Shown one piece after another: positions 52,421 to 61,217 of a stretch of DNA of 64,000 bases (position 1 is the stretch's first letter; every line of letters starts with the position of its first letter). The notes under the pieces are model-generated. The model ran no database searches, was not told the origin of the DNA, and saw nothing but the letters and a program-made list of their open reading frames with translations. Source of the DNA: Paractinoplanes tereljensis (GTDB lineage Bacteria; Actinomycetota; Actinomycetes; Mycobacteriales; Micromonosporaceae). Both the position numbers and the translations under genes were made by a program. Where the stretch lies: the NCBI RefSeq assembly GCF_016862435.1, contig NZ_BOMY01000001.1, positions 1-64,000 on the forward strand. Reading direction: 5' to 3'.

Positions 52421-53917
52421 TCAGACCGCGACGTGCGTGGCGCCGGTCGAGGCGACCTCTTCGCGGCTGGCCTTGACCAGGAACAGGGCGGTCAGCGCGG
52501 CCACCCCGATCAGTGCGGCCCCCACCCAGAAGGCGACCGTGTAACCGTGCACGGTGGCCACCCCCTGCAGAGCCTGGGCCTGCGAGGGATCGGTCAGGTT
52601 GTCGGCGATGTAGCCGGCCACCGCCGAGGTGAAGATGGTGTTCAGCAGGGCCGTGCCGAGCGAGCCACCGATCTGCTGGGTGGTGTTGATCAGCGCGCTG
52701 GCCACGCCGGCGTCGTGGTCGGCCACGCCGACCAGGGCCGTGTTGGACATCGGGCCGAAGGTCACGCCCATGCCGAAGCTGATGATCAGCTCGGCCGGCA
52801 GGACGTGGGTGAGGAAGCCGGTGTCGGTGCCGATCCGGGTGAGCATCGCCATGCCGACGGCGGACAGCAGCATGCCGGCGAACATCAGGATGCGCGGCCC
52901 GACCCGGGTGAGCATCTGGGCCGAGAAGCCGGCGCCGAGGATGATGCCCAGCGTGAACGGCAGGAACGCGACGCCGGTCTTCAGCGCGGAGTAGCCCAGG
53001 GTCAGCTGCAGGTAGTAGGTGAGGAACAGGAAGATGCCGAACATCCCGGCGCCCACCAGCAGCGCGGAGAGGTACGAACCACCGCGGTTGCGGTCGAGGA
53101 TGACGCGCATCGGCAGCAGCGGGTGCGAGGAGCGCAGCTCGATCACCACGAACCCGACGAGCAGAACAGCCGCCGCGATCAGGTAGGCGATCGTGGTGCC
53201 GGAGCCCCAGCCGTCACTGGCCGCCTTGGTGAAGCCGTAGACCAGGGCCACCAGGCCGAGGGTCGAGGTCAGCGCGCCGGGCAGGTCGTAACGGGTGTTG
53301 CCCTCGGCCTTGCTCTCGGTGACGAAGCGGGTGGCGGCCACCGCCGCGATGATCGCGATCGGCGCGCTCACCAGCAGGGTCCAGCGCCACGACGCGTACT
53401 CGGTCAGCACGCCGCCCATCAGCAGGCCGATCGCACCGCCACCACCGGCGATGGCGCCGTAGACACCGAACGCCCGAGCCCGCTCCTTGGCCTCGGTGAA
53501 GGTCACCGTGAGCAGCGACAACGCGGCCGGGGCCATCAGCGCGCCGAAGGCGCCCTGCAGGGCCCGCGCCGCGAACAGGGTCTCCGCGTTCTGGGCGAGG
53601 CCGCCCAGCGCGGACGCCACCGCGAAGCCGAGAAGGCCGATGATGAAGGCGCGCTTGCGGCCGGTGAAGTCGGCGATGCGACCGCCGAGAAGAAGAAGAC
53701 CACCAAAGGCCAGGGTGTACGCCGTGATGATCCACTGCCGGTTGGCGTCGCTGATGTCCAGCGCGACCTGGGCCGTGGGCATGGCGATGTTGACGATCGT
53801 GGCGTCGAGCACGATGAGCAGCTGCGACACGGCGATAACGGCCAGGGCAAGCCACTTAGATGGTGACTTACCGGATATATCCGGCGCAGTTTTGGCCGCA
53901 GAGGTCGTGATGGACAT
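52421..53917 (-). CDS. DHA2-family MFS exporter
   Basis: Predicted 14-helix drug exporter of 498 residues, closely similar to the exporter at 46294 (LDATIVNIAMPTAQVALD, NRQWIITAYTLAFGGLL). ATG at 53917 follows a GGGGAATCTCC ribosome-binding site. The TetR gene upstream on the same strand ends 74 bp before it, so the pair can be transcribed together from the TetR promoter. The substrate is unknown. Confidence 0.9.
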   Translation of the reverse strand: MSITTSAAKTAPDISGKSPSKWLALAVIAVSQLLIVLDATIVNIAMPTAQVALDISDANRQWIITAYTLAFGGLLLLGGRIADFTGRKRAFIIGLLGFAVASALGGLAQNAETLFAARALQGAFGALMAPAALSLLTVTFTEAKERARAFGVYGAIAGGGGAIGLLMGGVLTEYASWRWTLLVSAPIAIIAAVAATRFVTESKAEGNTRYDLPGALTSTLGLVALVYGFTKAASDGWGSGTTIAYLIAAAVLLVGFVVIELRSSHPLLPMRVILDRNRGGSYLSALLVGAGMFGIFLFLTYYLQLTLGYSALKTGVAFLPFTLGIILGAGFSAQMLTRVGPRILMFAGMLLSAVGMAMLTRIGTDTGFLTHVLPAELIISFGMGVTFGPMSNTALVGVADHDAGVASALINTTQQIGGSLGTALLNTIFTSAVAGYIADNLTDPSQAQALQGVATVHGYTVAFWVGAALIGVAALTALFLVKASREEVASTGATHVAV

Positions 53918-53991
53918 GGAGATTCCCCCTATTAGGGCACGCGGAGATCACCCACGCGGCGCAGGATGCCGCGGGGTCGGCAGGAAAACGG

Positions 53992-54558
53992 TCAGTCGCG
54001 GGTCAGGAGCGGAAGGATGATGTCGTCGACGACGTGCGCGACGTACGCGTCGTCGAGTGGCCGCCCGAAGGCGAAGCAGTGCATGAACAACAGGGGCGGC
54101 ACGATCTCGTCGATCAGCCGGGCGTCGTAACCGGGGCGCAGTTCGCCCCGACGCTCGGCCCGCTCACAGATGGCTTCCGCGAACGGCACTTTGGATTCCT
54201 GCATCGACCGCAGCTCGCTGGCCAGGGCCGAATCGGTGTGCATGGCCATGAACAGGCCGGCCAGGATCGGTCCCTCATCCCCGGTGATGAAGCCGCCGAT
54301 CTCGGCGAACCACGCCGTCAGGTCGCCGCGCAGGCTTCCGGTGTCGGCCGGCGGAGGTGCCTCCGCCTTGCAACACCGGACCGCGTCGACGACCAGCCCG
54401 GCCTTGGTGGGCCAGTGCCGGTAGAGCGTGGCCTTGCTGGCCTGCGCGCGCGCCGCGACGGCGTCGACCCGCAGTCCTTGGTAGCCCGTCTCACCGATCA
54501 GTTCGTAGGTAGCCCGCAGGATCGCCTGCTCGCGCTCCTCATCGAGTCGGCCAGCCAT
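53992..54558 (-). CDS. TetR-family repressor upstream of exporter
   Basis: Repressor of 188 residues. The helix-turn-helix spans about 13-57 (ILRATYELIGETGYQGLRVDAVAARAQASKATLYRHWPTK), and a TetR_C-type ligand domain follows (GFITGDEGPILAGLFMAMHTD). A perfect palindromic operator lies 31 bp upstream. Its placement before the exporter on the same strand suggests autoregulated control of a two-gene operon. Confidence 0.92.
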   Translation of the reverse strand: MAGRLDEEREQAILRATYELIGETGYQGLRVDAVAARAQASKATLYRHWPTKAGLVVDAVRCCKAEAPPPADTGSLRGDLTAWFAEIGGFITGDEGPILAGLFMAMHTDSALASELRSMQESKVPFAEAICERAERRGELRPGYDARLIDEIVPPLLFMHCFAFGRPLDDAYVAHVVDDIILPLLTRD

Positions 54559-54588
54559 GACAACCCCCCGTCCATCCGATCAAGCGAA

Positions 54589-54603
54589 ACGAAACTGTTT
54601 CGT
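54589..54603. promoter_or_regulatory. TetR operator
   Basis: ACGAAA-CTG-TTTCGT is a perfect 6-3-6 inverted repeat upstream of the TetR gene. ACGAAA/TTTCGT arms are common for this TetR subgroup. No other palindrome of this kind is seen in the gap. Confidence 0.8.
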
Positions 54604-54664
54604 ACACTAGCGCTCCTGCCTCCCGATGGCGATCTCCGGAGCCAAGTGTGACCCAGCCAACGGC

Positions 54665-54692
54665 AAAGGCGCCCGCCGAGGCGGACGCCTTT
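54665..54692. terminator. intrinsic-type terminator after the PhoD gene
   Basis: AAAGGCG at 54665-54671 pairs with CGCCTTT at 54686-54692, and an inner CCGCC/GGCGG stem lies between them. The T run on the minus strand fits termination of the leftward phoD transcript before the TetR promoter. Confidence 0.7.
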
Positions 54693-54741
54693 CAAAACCA
54701 AAAGATCAACGCAGGCTTGGGTACGCCGTGAGCAGCGCCTA

Positions 54742-56352
54742 TCAGGATGCGGGCGCCGACTCCCGGCGGATCTTCGACGAGCCCCGGCCGACGGAGTAAC
54801 CCTGGACCCACTTCACGCTCGACGAGCGAGACGTGCGGTCGGCCAGGTGGTACCAGTCCATCCGGACCCGGCCGGCGGTGATGTCCAGGACGCCGTACCC
54901 GTGTCCGTCGGTCTCCACCCACTTGACGTGCGGGTTGGTCGCCCGGATCAGCGCCGCGGCGGCCAGGCTGAGCGGCCCGCCCGGGCTGGTGCCGAGGAAG
55001 TCGTTGACGTTGTCGCTGGTCAACGACGGCACCACGAACTCGGCCGCGGCCGGGTTGGCGGTGCCGGTGTCCTTGGTCGTCAGCTCGTTGGCCCAGGAGG
55101 TGTGGATGTCGCCGGTGATGAAGACGATGTCCTTGGTCGCGTGCGCGCGCAGGGTGTCGACCAGCCGCTCCCGGTCGGCGTTGTAGCCGTCCCACTGGTC
55201 ACCGTTGAGGACGAGGCCGTTCTGCGGCACCCCGATCAGCTCGCCCAGCGGCCCGAGCAGCCAGGCCGGGATCGCCCCCACGTCGAGCCGCGAGATCATC
55301 ACCGGGTTGCCCACGATCTTCCAGGCGGCGGTGGAGTTGACCAGGCCGTCCACCAGCCAGTTCAGCTGCGCGGCCCCGGCGATCGTGCGGTTCGGGTCAT
55401 CGACCGCGGTGCCGGAAGCCTGCTCGGAACGGTACGTACGCAGGTCGAGCATCGACAGCTCGAACAGGTTGCCGTAGCGCAGCCGCCGGTAGATGTGCCC
55501 GTCCGCGGCCAGCCGCACCGGCATCCACTCGGCGTACGCCTGCCGGGACGCCGCCACCCGCGCCGCGAACACCCCTTCGGTGGCCGGGTCGTGGTTCTCC
55601 GCTCCCCCGCTCCACATGTCGTTGGCCACCTCGTGGTCGTCCCAGGTGATCACCCACGGCACCGAGGCGTGCAGGGCCTGCAGGTCGGGGTCGGTCTTGT
55701 AGTGCGCGTGCCGGGTGCGATAGTCGGCCAGACTGACCGTCTCGTCGGCCGGCTGGGTCTTCCGGATGACCGTGTCCCCCGCGCCGAAGTCCCCGGTGGC
55801 GTACTCGTAGAGGTAGTCGCCGAGGTGCACCACCAGGTTGAGGTCGCCGCGCTCGGCCAGGTGCCGGTAGGCCGCGAAGTACCCGGCCTCCCAGTTGGCG
55901 CAGCTGACCACGCCGGCCCGCAGCCGGGTGATGGCCGCGTTCTCGGCCGGCGCGGTCATCGTCCGCCCGGTCGGCGACCAGGCCCCGGCCAGCCCGAACC
56001 GGTACCAGTACGTGGTGGCGGCGGTCAGCCCGGCCACGTCGACCTTGACGGTGTGGTCGCGCTCGGGCCCGGTCGGCACCGAGCCGGACGCCACCACCGA
56101 GCCGAACGAGGCGTCGGTGGCGATCTGCCAGTCGACGGTGACGACCGGCCCGGCGCCGGAGGCCGGGATCGACTCGGGGGTGGGCGTGACCCGGGTCCAG
56201 AGCAGGATGCCGCCGGGCAGCGGGTCGCCCGAGGCGACCCCGTGCTGGAAGACGTTGCCGGCCGCGCGGGCGGGCGCGGAGACGAGCGCGGGGGCGGTGG
56301 CGGCCGCGCCGGCGAGGAACAGCAACGAGCGGCGGCTGGTGGTGACAGTCAT
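54742..56352 (-). CDS. phoD: secreted PhoD-type alkaline phosphatase
   Basis: Exported phosphodiesterase/monoesterase of 536 residues. The N-terminus TTSRRSLLFLAGAAA is a twin-arginine signal, so it folds before export. A PhoD N-terminal Ig-like domain (about 33-135) precedes the metallophosphatase core. The metal ligands include the GDYLYEY, WDDHEVAND and GDIHTSWAN motifs, which bind Fe and Ca in this family. It would release phosphate from organic esters outside the cell. It is divergent from the GGDEF-EAL gene (67 bp). Confidence 0.93.
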   Translation of the reverse strand: MTVTTSRRSLLFLAGAAATAPALVSAPARAAGNVFQHGVASGDPLPGGILLWTRVTPTPESIPASGAGPVVTVDWQIATDASFGSVVASGSVPTGPERDHTVKVDVAGLTAATTYWYRFGLAGAWSPTGRTMTAPAENAAITRLRAGVVSCANWEAGYFAAYRHLAERGDLNLVVHLGDYLYEYATGDFGAGDTVIRKTQPADETVSLADYRTRHAHYKTDPDLQALHASVPWVITWDDHEVANDMWSGGAENHDPATEGVFAARVAASRQAYAEWMPVRLAADGHIYRRLRYGNLFELSMLDLRTYRSEQASGTAVDDPNRTIAGAAQLNWLVDGLVNSTAAWKIVGNPVMISRLDVGAIPAWLLGPLGELIGVPQNGLVLNGDQWDGYNADRERLVDTLRAHATKDIVFITGDIHTSWANELTTKDTGTANPAAAEFVVPSLTSDNVNDFLGTSPGGPLSLAAAALIRATNPHVKWVETDGHGYGVLDITAGRVRMDWYHLADRTSRSSSVKWVQGYSVGRGSSKIRRESAPAS

Positions 56353-56419
56353 GCCCTTCTATCTATCTACCCGCCAGTAACCTGGGGGCGCGGTAAGGCA
56401 TCGGACGAACAAACTCCTC

Positions 56420-58768
56420 ATGTCGACAGCGTTTGCTACCGATTTGGCAACCGTGTCCACCGCACCGCTCCATCGCCGGATCGACGGCGTGACCGCGCTG
56501 ACTCTTGCGCTCGTCACGTTCGAGATCGGGTGGGTGCTGATCGGGCTCGGGCATGAGTGGGCCTATCCGGGGATCGGCTGGATTCCCGTGGTGACGATCG
56601 CGGCTCTGGCCGCGTACGCCTGCTGGAAGGTCTCGGTCCGGCTGGATCTGGCCGCGGCAACCCGCCGGTTCTGGCGCTCGCTCGCGTTGGCCTGTGCCGT
56701 TCTCACCGTCGGTGAGGTCAGCAACATGCATGACGCGCTCGGTGGGCCGGAGCCGTCGCAGTACATCAGCCCGTTCACGCTGGGGCTACTGCTCATCGTG
56801 GTGCTGATCATGATGTGGGCGATGCTGCGGCTGCCGGTCTGGCAGCGCACTCGCGGTGACTGGACGCGGTTCGGGCTGGATGCCGGGGTTCTGTTGATCA
56901 CCTGCGCCGGCCTGCTCTCCAGCCTGTGGCTGCACACCGGCGGCGAATGGACCCGGCAGAACCTGGCGATGCTGGCGGTCTGCGCGCTCGCCATGGTCGG
57001 CGTGATCGCGATCGTCAAGGTGACCTTCGCGGGCACCGGCCGGCTGGACCGGCACGCCCTGCACATCCTGTCGGCCGGGGTGGCCCTGGCTGCGGCGAGC
57101 GGCGCGCTGAGCCCGATCTTCGTGGACCGCCCGTATCTCACCACGTCCTTCCTGGCCGGGCCGGTGGCGGGCCTGGCCACGGTGATCGCGGCGGCCCGCC
57201 AGATCCGGGCCGCCGGCATCCCGGTCGCCGTGCGCCGGCCGGGCCAGCGGTTCAGCGTCCTGCCCTACGTGGCGGTGGCGTCGATGACCGCGATGTTGCT
57301 GGCCGGCGAGATCGACGACGGGCCCGAGGAGTTAACCGTCGCGCTGAGCGTGGCCGCGATCACCGCGCTGGTGGTGATCCGGCAGATCAGCGCCCTGCGC
57401 GACAACGGCTGGCTGCTGGCCACCGTCGACGCCAACCTCTCCCAGCTGCAGGAGTACCAGACCGAGCTGGACCACCAGATCAGCCACGACGCGCTCACCG
57501 GCATCGCGAACCGGGAACGGTTCGCCGAGCAGGTCACCGCGCGGCTGGCGACCGGCGAGCCGTTCCACGTGGCGATGCTCGACCTCGACGACTTCAAGGT
57601 GATCAACGACCGGATGGGGCACAGCACCGGCGACGCCCTGCTGCGCACGGTCAGCCGGCGGTTGCGCGACGGCCTGCGCCCGCAGGACGTGGTGGCCCGG
57701 CAGGGTGGCGACGAGTTCACCCTGCTGTTGCCCGGTCTCGACGACGAGGCCGCGGCCCAGCTGCTGCGCGAGGTGCTCGGCCGGGTGCAGGAGCCGCTGT
57801 CGCTCAGCGGCAGCGATCTCGCGCCGCGGGTCAGCATCGGCGTCACCGCGGCCCGGTCCGGCGACACCCCGGAGGAGCTGGTCCGCCGGGCCGACGTGGC
57901 GATGTACGCGGCCAAGAACAACGGCGGCGGGCGGTGCACCTGGTTCGACCCGATCATGGACCAGCTCGCCGACGCCGACGCGAAGCTCGCCGCCGACCTG
58001 CGCCAGGCCATCACCCGGGACGAGTTGTTCCTGCTCTACCAGCCGATCGTCGAGCTGCCGCACGGCCGGCTGGCCGGGGTGGAGGCGCTGGTCCGCTGGC
58101 GGCACCCGGAGCAGGGTCTGGTCTCCCCCGCGACGTTCATCCCGCTGGCCGAGCGCAACGGCTACATCATCGAGCTGGGCCGGTGGATCCTGCGCGAGGC
58201 GGTCCGGCAGGCCACCGAGTGGGAGCAGACCTACGGCGAGAACGCGCCGGAGAAGGTCAGCGTCAACATCTCGGCCCGCCAGCTGCGCGAGCCCGGTTTC
58301 GTCGAGGAGGTGGCCGAGCTGCTGCGCACCTCCGGCATCAACCCGCACCGGCTGGTCGCGGAGGTCACCGAGACCGCGGTGCTGGGCACCGGCGAGGCCA
58401 TCGAGGCGGTACGGGACCTGCACGCGCTCGGCCTGCGGATCGCCCTGGACGACTTCGGTACCGGCCAGTCGTCGCTGAGCCTGCTGGTGGACTGCCCGGT
58501 GAAGGTCCTGAAGGTGGACAAGTCGTTCGTCGACGGGGTGACCGGCTCGAGCGCTCAGGCGGTGATCGTGGACGGGCTGATCGGTATCACCGAGGGCCTG
58601 CAGATCGAGGCGGTGGCCGAGGGCGTGGAGACCGCCGACCAGGCGTACCGGCTGCACAAGATGGGCTACCGGCTGGCGCAGGGCTTCCACTTCGCGCGGC
58701 CGATGGCCGGCTCGGACATCGAGCTCCTGCTGACCGTGCCGGATCACCAGAAAGTCCGGCAAGCGTAA
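56420..58768 (+). CDS. membrane GGDEF-EAL cyclic-di-GMP enzyme
   Basis: The 782-residue protein has about nine membrane helices (about 25-330), a linker coiled segment, a GGDEF domain (about 350-515) and an EAL domain (about 525-775). GGDEF is intact at 429-433, and the inhibitory I-site RPQD lies five residues before it. The EAL motif at 555-557 is intact, with DDFGTG, KVDKSFV and EGVET catalytic segments. It could therefore make and degrade cyclic di-GMP. The membrane part is not a recognised MHYT or MASE type. It starts a tandem pair with the next gene, 60 bp away. Confidence 0.9.
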   Translation: MSTAFATDLATVSTAPLHRRIDGVTALTLALVTFEIGWVLIGLGHEWAYPGIGWIPVVTIAALAAYACWKVSVRLDLAAATRRFWRSLALACAVLTVGEVSNMHDALGGPEPSQYISPFTLGLLLIVVLIMMWAMLRLPVWQRTRGDWTRFGLDAGVLLITCAGLLSSLWLHTGGEWTRQNLAMLAVCALAMVGVIAIVKVTFAGTGRLDRHALHILSAGVALAAASGALSPIFVDRPYLTTSFLAGPVAGLATVIAAARQIRAAGIPVAVRRPGQRFSVLPYVAVASMTAMLLAGEIDDGPEELTVALSVAAITALVVIRQISALRDNGWLLATVDANLSQLQEYQTELDHQISHDALTGIANRERFAEQVTARLATGEPFHVAMLDLDDFKVINDRMGHSTGDALLRTVSRRLRDGLRPQDVVARQGGDEFTLLLPGLDDEAAAQLLREVLGRVQEPLSLSGSDLAPRVSIGVTAARSGDTPEELVRRADVAMYAAKNNGGGRCTWFDPIMDQLADADAKLAADLRQAITRDELFLLYQPIVELPHGRLAGVEALVRWRHPEQGLVSPATFIPLAERNGYIIELGRWILREAVRQATEWEQTYGENAPEKVSVNISARQLREPGFVEEVAELLRTSGINPHRLVAEVTETAVLGTGEAIEAVRDLHALGLRIALDDFGTGQSSLSLLVDCPVKVLKVDKSFVDGVTGSSAQAVIVDGLIGITEGLQIEAVAEGVETADQAYRLHKMGYRLAQGFHFARPMAGSDIELLLTVPDHQKVRQA

Positions 58769-58828
58769 GTCCGCCGAAAAACCCGCCGATCAGGAAGTCG
58801 GGGAACCAACCGGACGGACGGGCGGGGG

Positions 58829-61216
58829 ATGGACGTACGGCGCAAGCTGCTGGGCTCGTTCCTGGCGGCCGCCGCTCTGGTGGCCGCGACCGGCGGGGTC
58901 GTGTTGCAGGCCAACACGATCTCGGTGCGCAGTGCCGCCGTGACCGAGGCCGAGCAGCTGGCCCGGGGCATCGCCCAGGACATCGCGGTCGGCCCGGCGC
59001 CGAAACGGGAGGGCGAGTCCACCGCTCCGCTCCTCTACGACCCGGCGGCCCTCGCGGTCTACCTGGAACGCCAGCACGGGCTGCACCAGCGCGACATCGT
59101 CGTGGTGGACCGGAACCGGACGATCCTGGCCGATGTGGTCCCCGACGAGGTCGGCGAAACGTACGCCGAGGACAAGGGCGGCCAGGTCACCGCCACCATG
59201 GCCGACGGCCAGGCTCGGACCTTCGTCGAGGAAAGTGACGACAGCCCCGAGGGCATGCTGCAGGTGGTGGTACCGCTGACCGGAACGGCCGGCGTCACCA
59301 AGGGCGCGGTCGTCCTGGAATACACCCAGCTCTACCACCAGATGCTGGCCACCACCGCCACCGCCCGGAAGATCATCGTGGCGGCCGGGCTGGCCTGCAT
59401 CCTGCTGGTGATGCTGCTCGGCTGGATCATCTCCCGGTCGATCACCCGGCGGATCAACTCGCTGACCCGGGCGGTGGAGGTGATCCGGGACGGCGATTAC
59501 TCCCGCCGGGTCGGGATGGGCGGCACCGACGAGATCAGCCGGCTCGGGCAGGCCTTCGACGACATGACCGAGCGCCTGGAGGTCTCGGCGCGGGAGATCC
59601 TGGCCAAGGAGTACACCGACAGCATCCTGGCCAACGCCGGCGAGGGCATCTGCGGCGTCGGCGCCGACAACCGGATCATCTTCGCCAACGAGGCGGCCGG
59701 CCGGATCACCGGGCTCGGCGTGGACGGCCTGCTCGGCCTGGACTCCGGGGAGTTCCTGCCGAGCGGGGAGGACGCCGAGCGCGAGGTCACCATGCAGCGC
59801 CCAGACGGCACGTCGGTACGGGTCGCGTACTCGGTCAGCGTGATCGCCAAGGACGGCGGCGCGGTGGTCGTGCTGCGCGACGTCACCCGGCAGCGCGACC
59901 TCGAATACGACCTGCGCCACCAGGCCCTGCACGACGGCCTGACCGGCCTGCCCAACCGCAAGCTGTTCCTCGACCGGCTCGAGCACGCGATCAGCCGGGC
60001 CCGGGCGGCCGGCGAGTCCGCGGCCGTGCTCTACCTCGACCTGGACGGCTTCAAGAAGGTCAACGACAGCCTCGGCCACAACGCCGGCGACATGCTGCTG
60101 CGCACCACCGGCGACCGGCTGGCCGGGGCGTTGCGCCCGCACGACACGGTGGCCCGGCTCGGCGGCGACGAGTTCGCGGTGCTGCTGGAGGGCGCCTCCG
60201 CGGAGACCGTCGAGCAGCACACCCAGGCCTGCCTGGACGCGTTGAACCAGCCGTTCGTGGTGCACGGCCGCAAGGCGGTGGTGTCGGTGAGCATCGGCGT
60301 GGTGCCGGAGATCGCCGGCTACGGCGACGCCGAGGAGGTGCTGCGCAACGCCGACGTGGCGATGTACGCGGCGAAGGCCCGCGGCAAGGGCTGCTTCGAG
60401 ATCTTCGAGAGCCGGATGCACGAACAGCTGATCGACCGGCTGGACAGCGAGGCCCGGCTGCGCGACGCCGTGCACCGCGGCGAGCTGCGCCTGCACCTGC
60501 AGCCGGTGGTCGCGCTGCCCGGCAAGCGGGTCGGCGGGGTGGAGGCCCTGGTGCGCTGGCAGGACCCGGAGCGCGGGCTGCAGCAACCGGGCTCGTTCAT
60601 CCCGCTGGCCGAGGAGACCGGGCTGATCGCCGAGATCGACCGGTGGGTGCTGTTCGAGGCGTGCATGACGGTCAAGCGCTGGCAGGATCTGGCCCCGCAC
60701 GCGTCGCCGGCCTGGGTGAGCGTGAACCTGTCGGCGGTCGAGCTGGAGATCCCGGACCTGACCGACCGGGTCGCGTACGCCCTGGCCACCACCGGCCTGT
60801 CGCCGCACTGCCTGGTCCTGGAGCTGACCGAGACGGTGCTGATGCGCGACCTCGCGGTCACCGCGGCCCGGCTCGAGGAGCTGCGCGAGCTCGGCGTGAA
60901 GATCGCCATCGACGACTTCGGCACCGGTTACTCGTCGCTTGGCTATCTGCGCGACATCCCGGTCGACGTGCTGAAGGTGGACCGCTCGTTCATCACCGGC
61001 CTGGTCGGCAACCAGCGGCAGCAGGAGCTGGTCAGCGCGGTGCTGCAGCTCGGGCACACGCTCGGTCTCAAGGTGGTGGTCGAGGGCATCGAGACCGAGG
61101 ACCAGCTGGAGCTGCTGGGCCGGATGGGCTGCCGGTACGCGCAGGGTTACTTCCTGGGACGGCCGGAGCCGGTCGCCACGCTCATCGAACGCATGACAAC
61201 CGGCTCCGCCATCTAG
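58829..61216 (+). CDS. membrane sensor GGDEF-EAL protein with HAMP and PAS domains
   Basis: This 795-residue protein has two membrane helices (about 8-28 and 183-205) around an extracytoplasmic sensor domain (about 30-180). A HAMP domain (about 205-260), PAS (about 265-365), GGDEF (about 370-530) and EAL (about 545-790) follow. GGDEF is intact at 445-449, with the I-site RPHD before it. The EAL motif is intact at 572-574, with DDFGTG and KVDRSFI. Both activities may be possible and are presumably set by the sensor. ATG at 58829. The stop is 1 bp from the convergent pullulanase stop. Confidence 0.93.
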   Translation: MDVRRKLLGSFLAAAALVAATGGVVLQANTISVRSAAVTEAEQLARGIAQDIAVGPAPKREGESTAPLLYDPAALAVYLERQHGLHQRDIVVVDRNRTILADVVPDEVGETYAEDKGGQVTATMADGQARTFVEESDDSPEGMLQVVVPLTGTAGVTKGAVVLEYTQLYHQMLATTATARKIIVAAGLACILLVMLLGWIISRSITRRINSLTRAVEVIRDGDYSRRVGMGGTDEISRLGQAFDDMTERLEVSAREILAKEYTDSILANAGEGICGVGADNRIIFANEAAGRITGLGVDGLLGLDSGEFLPSGEDAEREVTMQRPDGTSVRVAYSVSVIAKDGGAVVVLRDVTRQRDLEYDLRHQALHDGLTGLPNRKLFLDRLEHAISRARAAGESAAVLYLDLDGFKKVNDSLGHNAGDMLLRTTGDRLAGALRPHDTVARLGGDEFAVLLEGASAETVEQHTQACLDALNQPFVVHGRKAVVSVSIGVVPEIAGYGDAEEVLRNADVAMYAAKARGKGCFEIFESRMHEQLIDRLDSEARLRDAVHRGELRLHLQPVVALPGKRVGGVEALVRWQDPERGLQQPGSFIPLAEETGLIAEIDRWVLFEACMTVKRWQDLAPHASPAWVSVNLSAVELEIPDLTDRVAYALATTGLSPHCLVLELTETVLMRDLAVTAARLEELRELGVKIAIDDFGTGYSSLGYLRDIPVDVLKVDRSFITGLVGNQRQQELVSAVLQLGHTLGLKVVVEGIETEDQLELLGRMGCRYAQGYFLGRPEPVATLIERMTTGSAI

Positions 61217-61217
61217 A

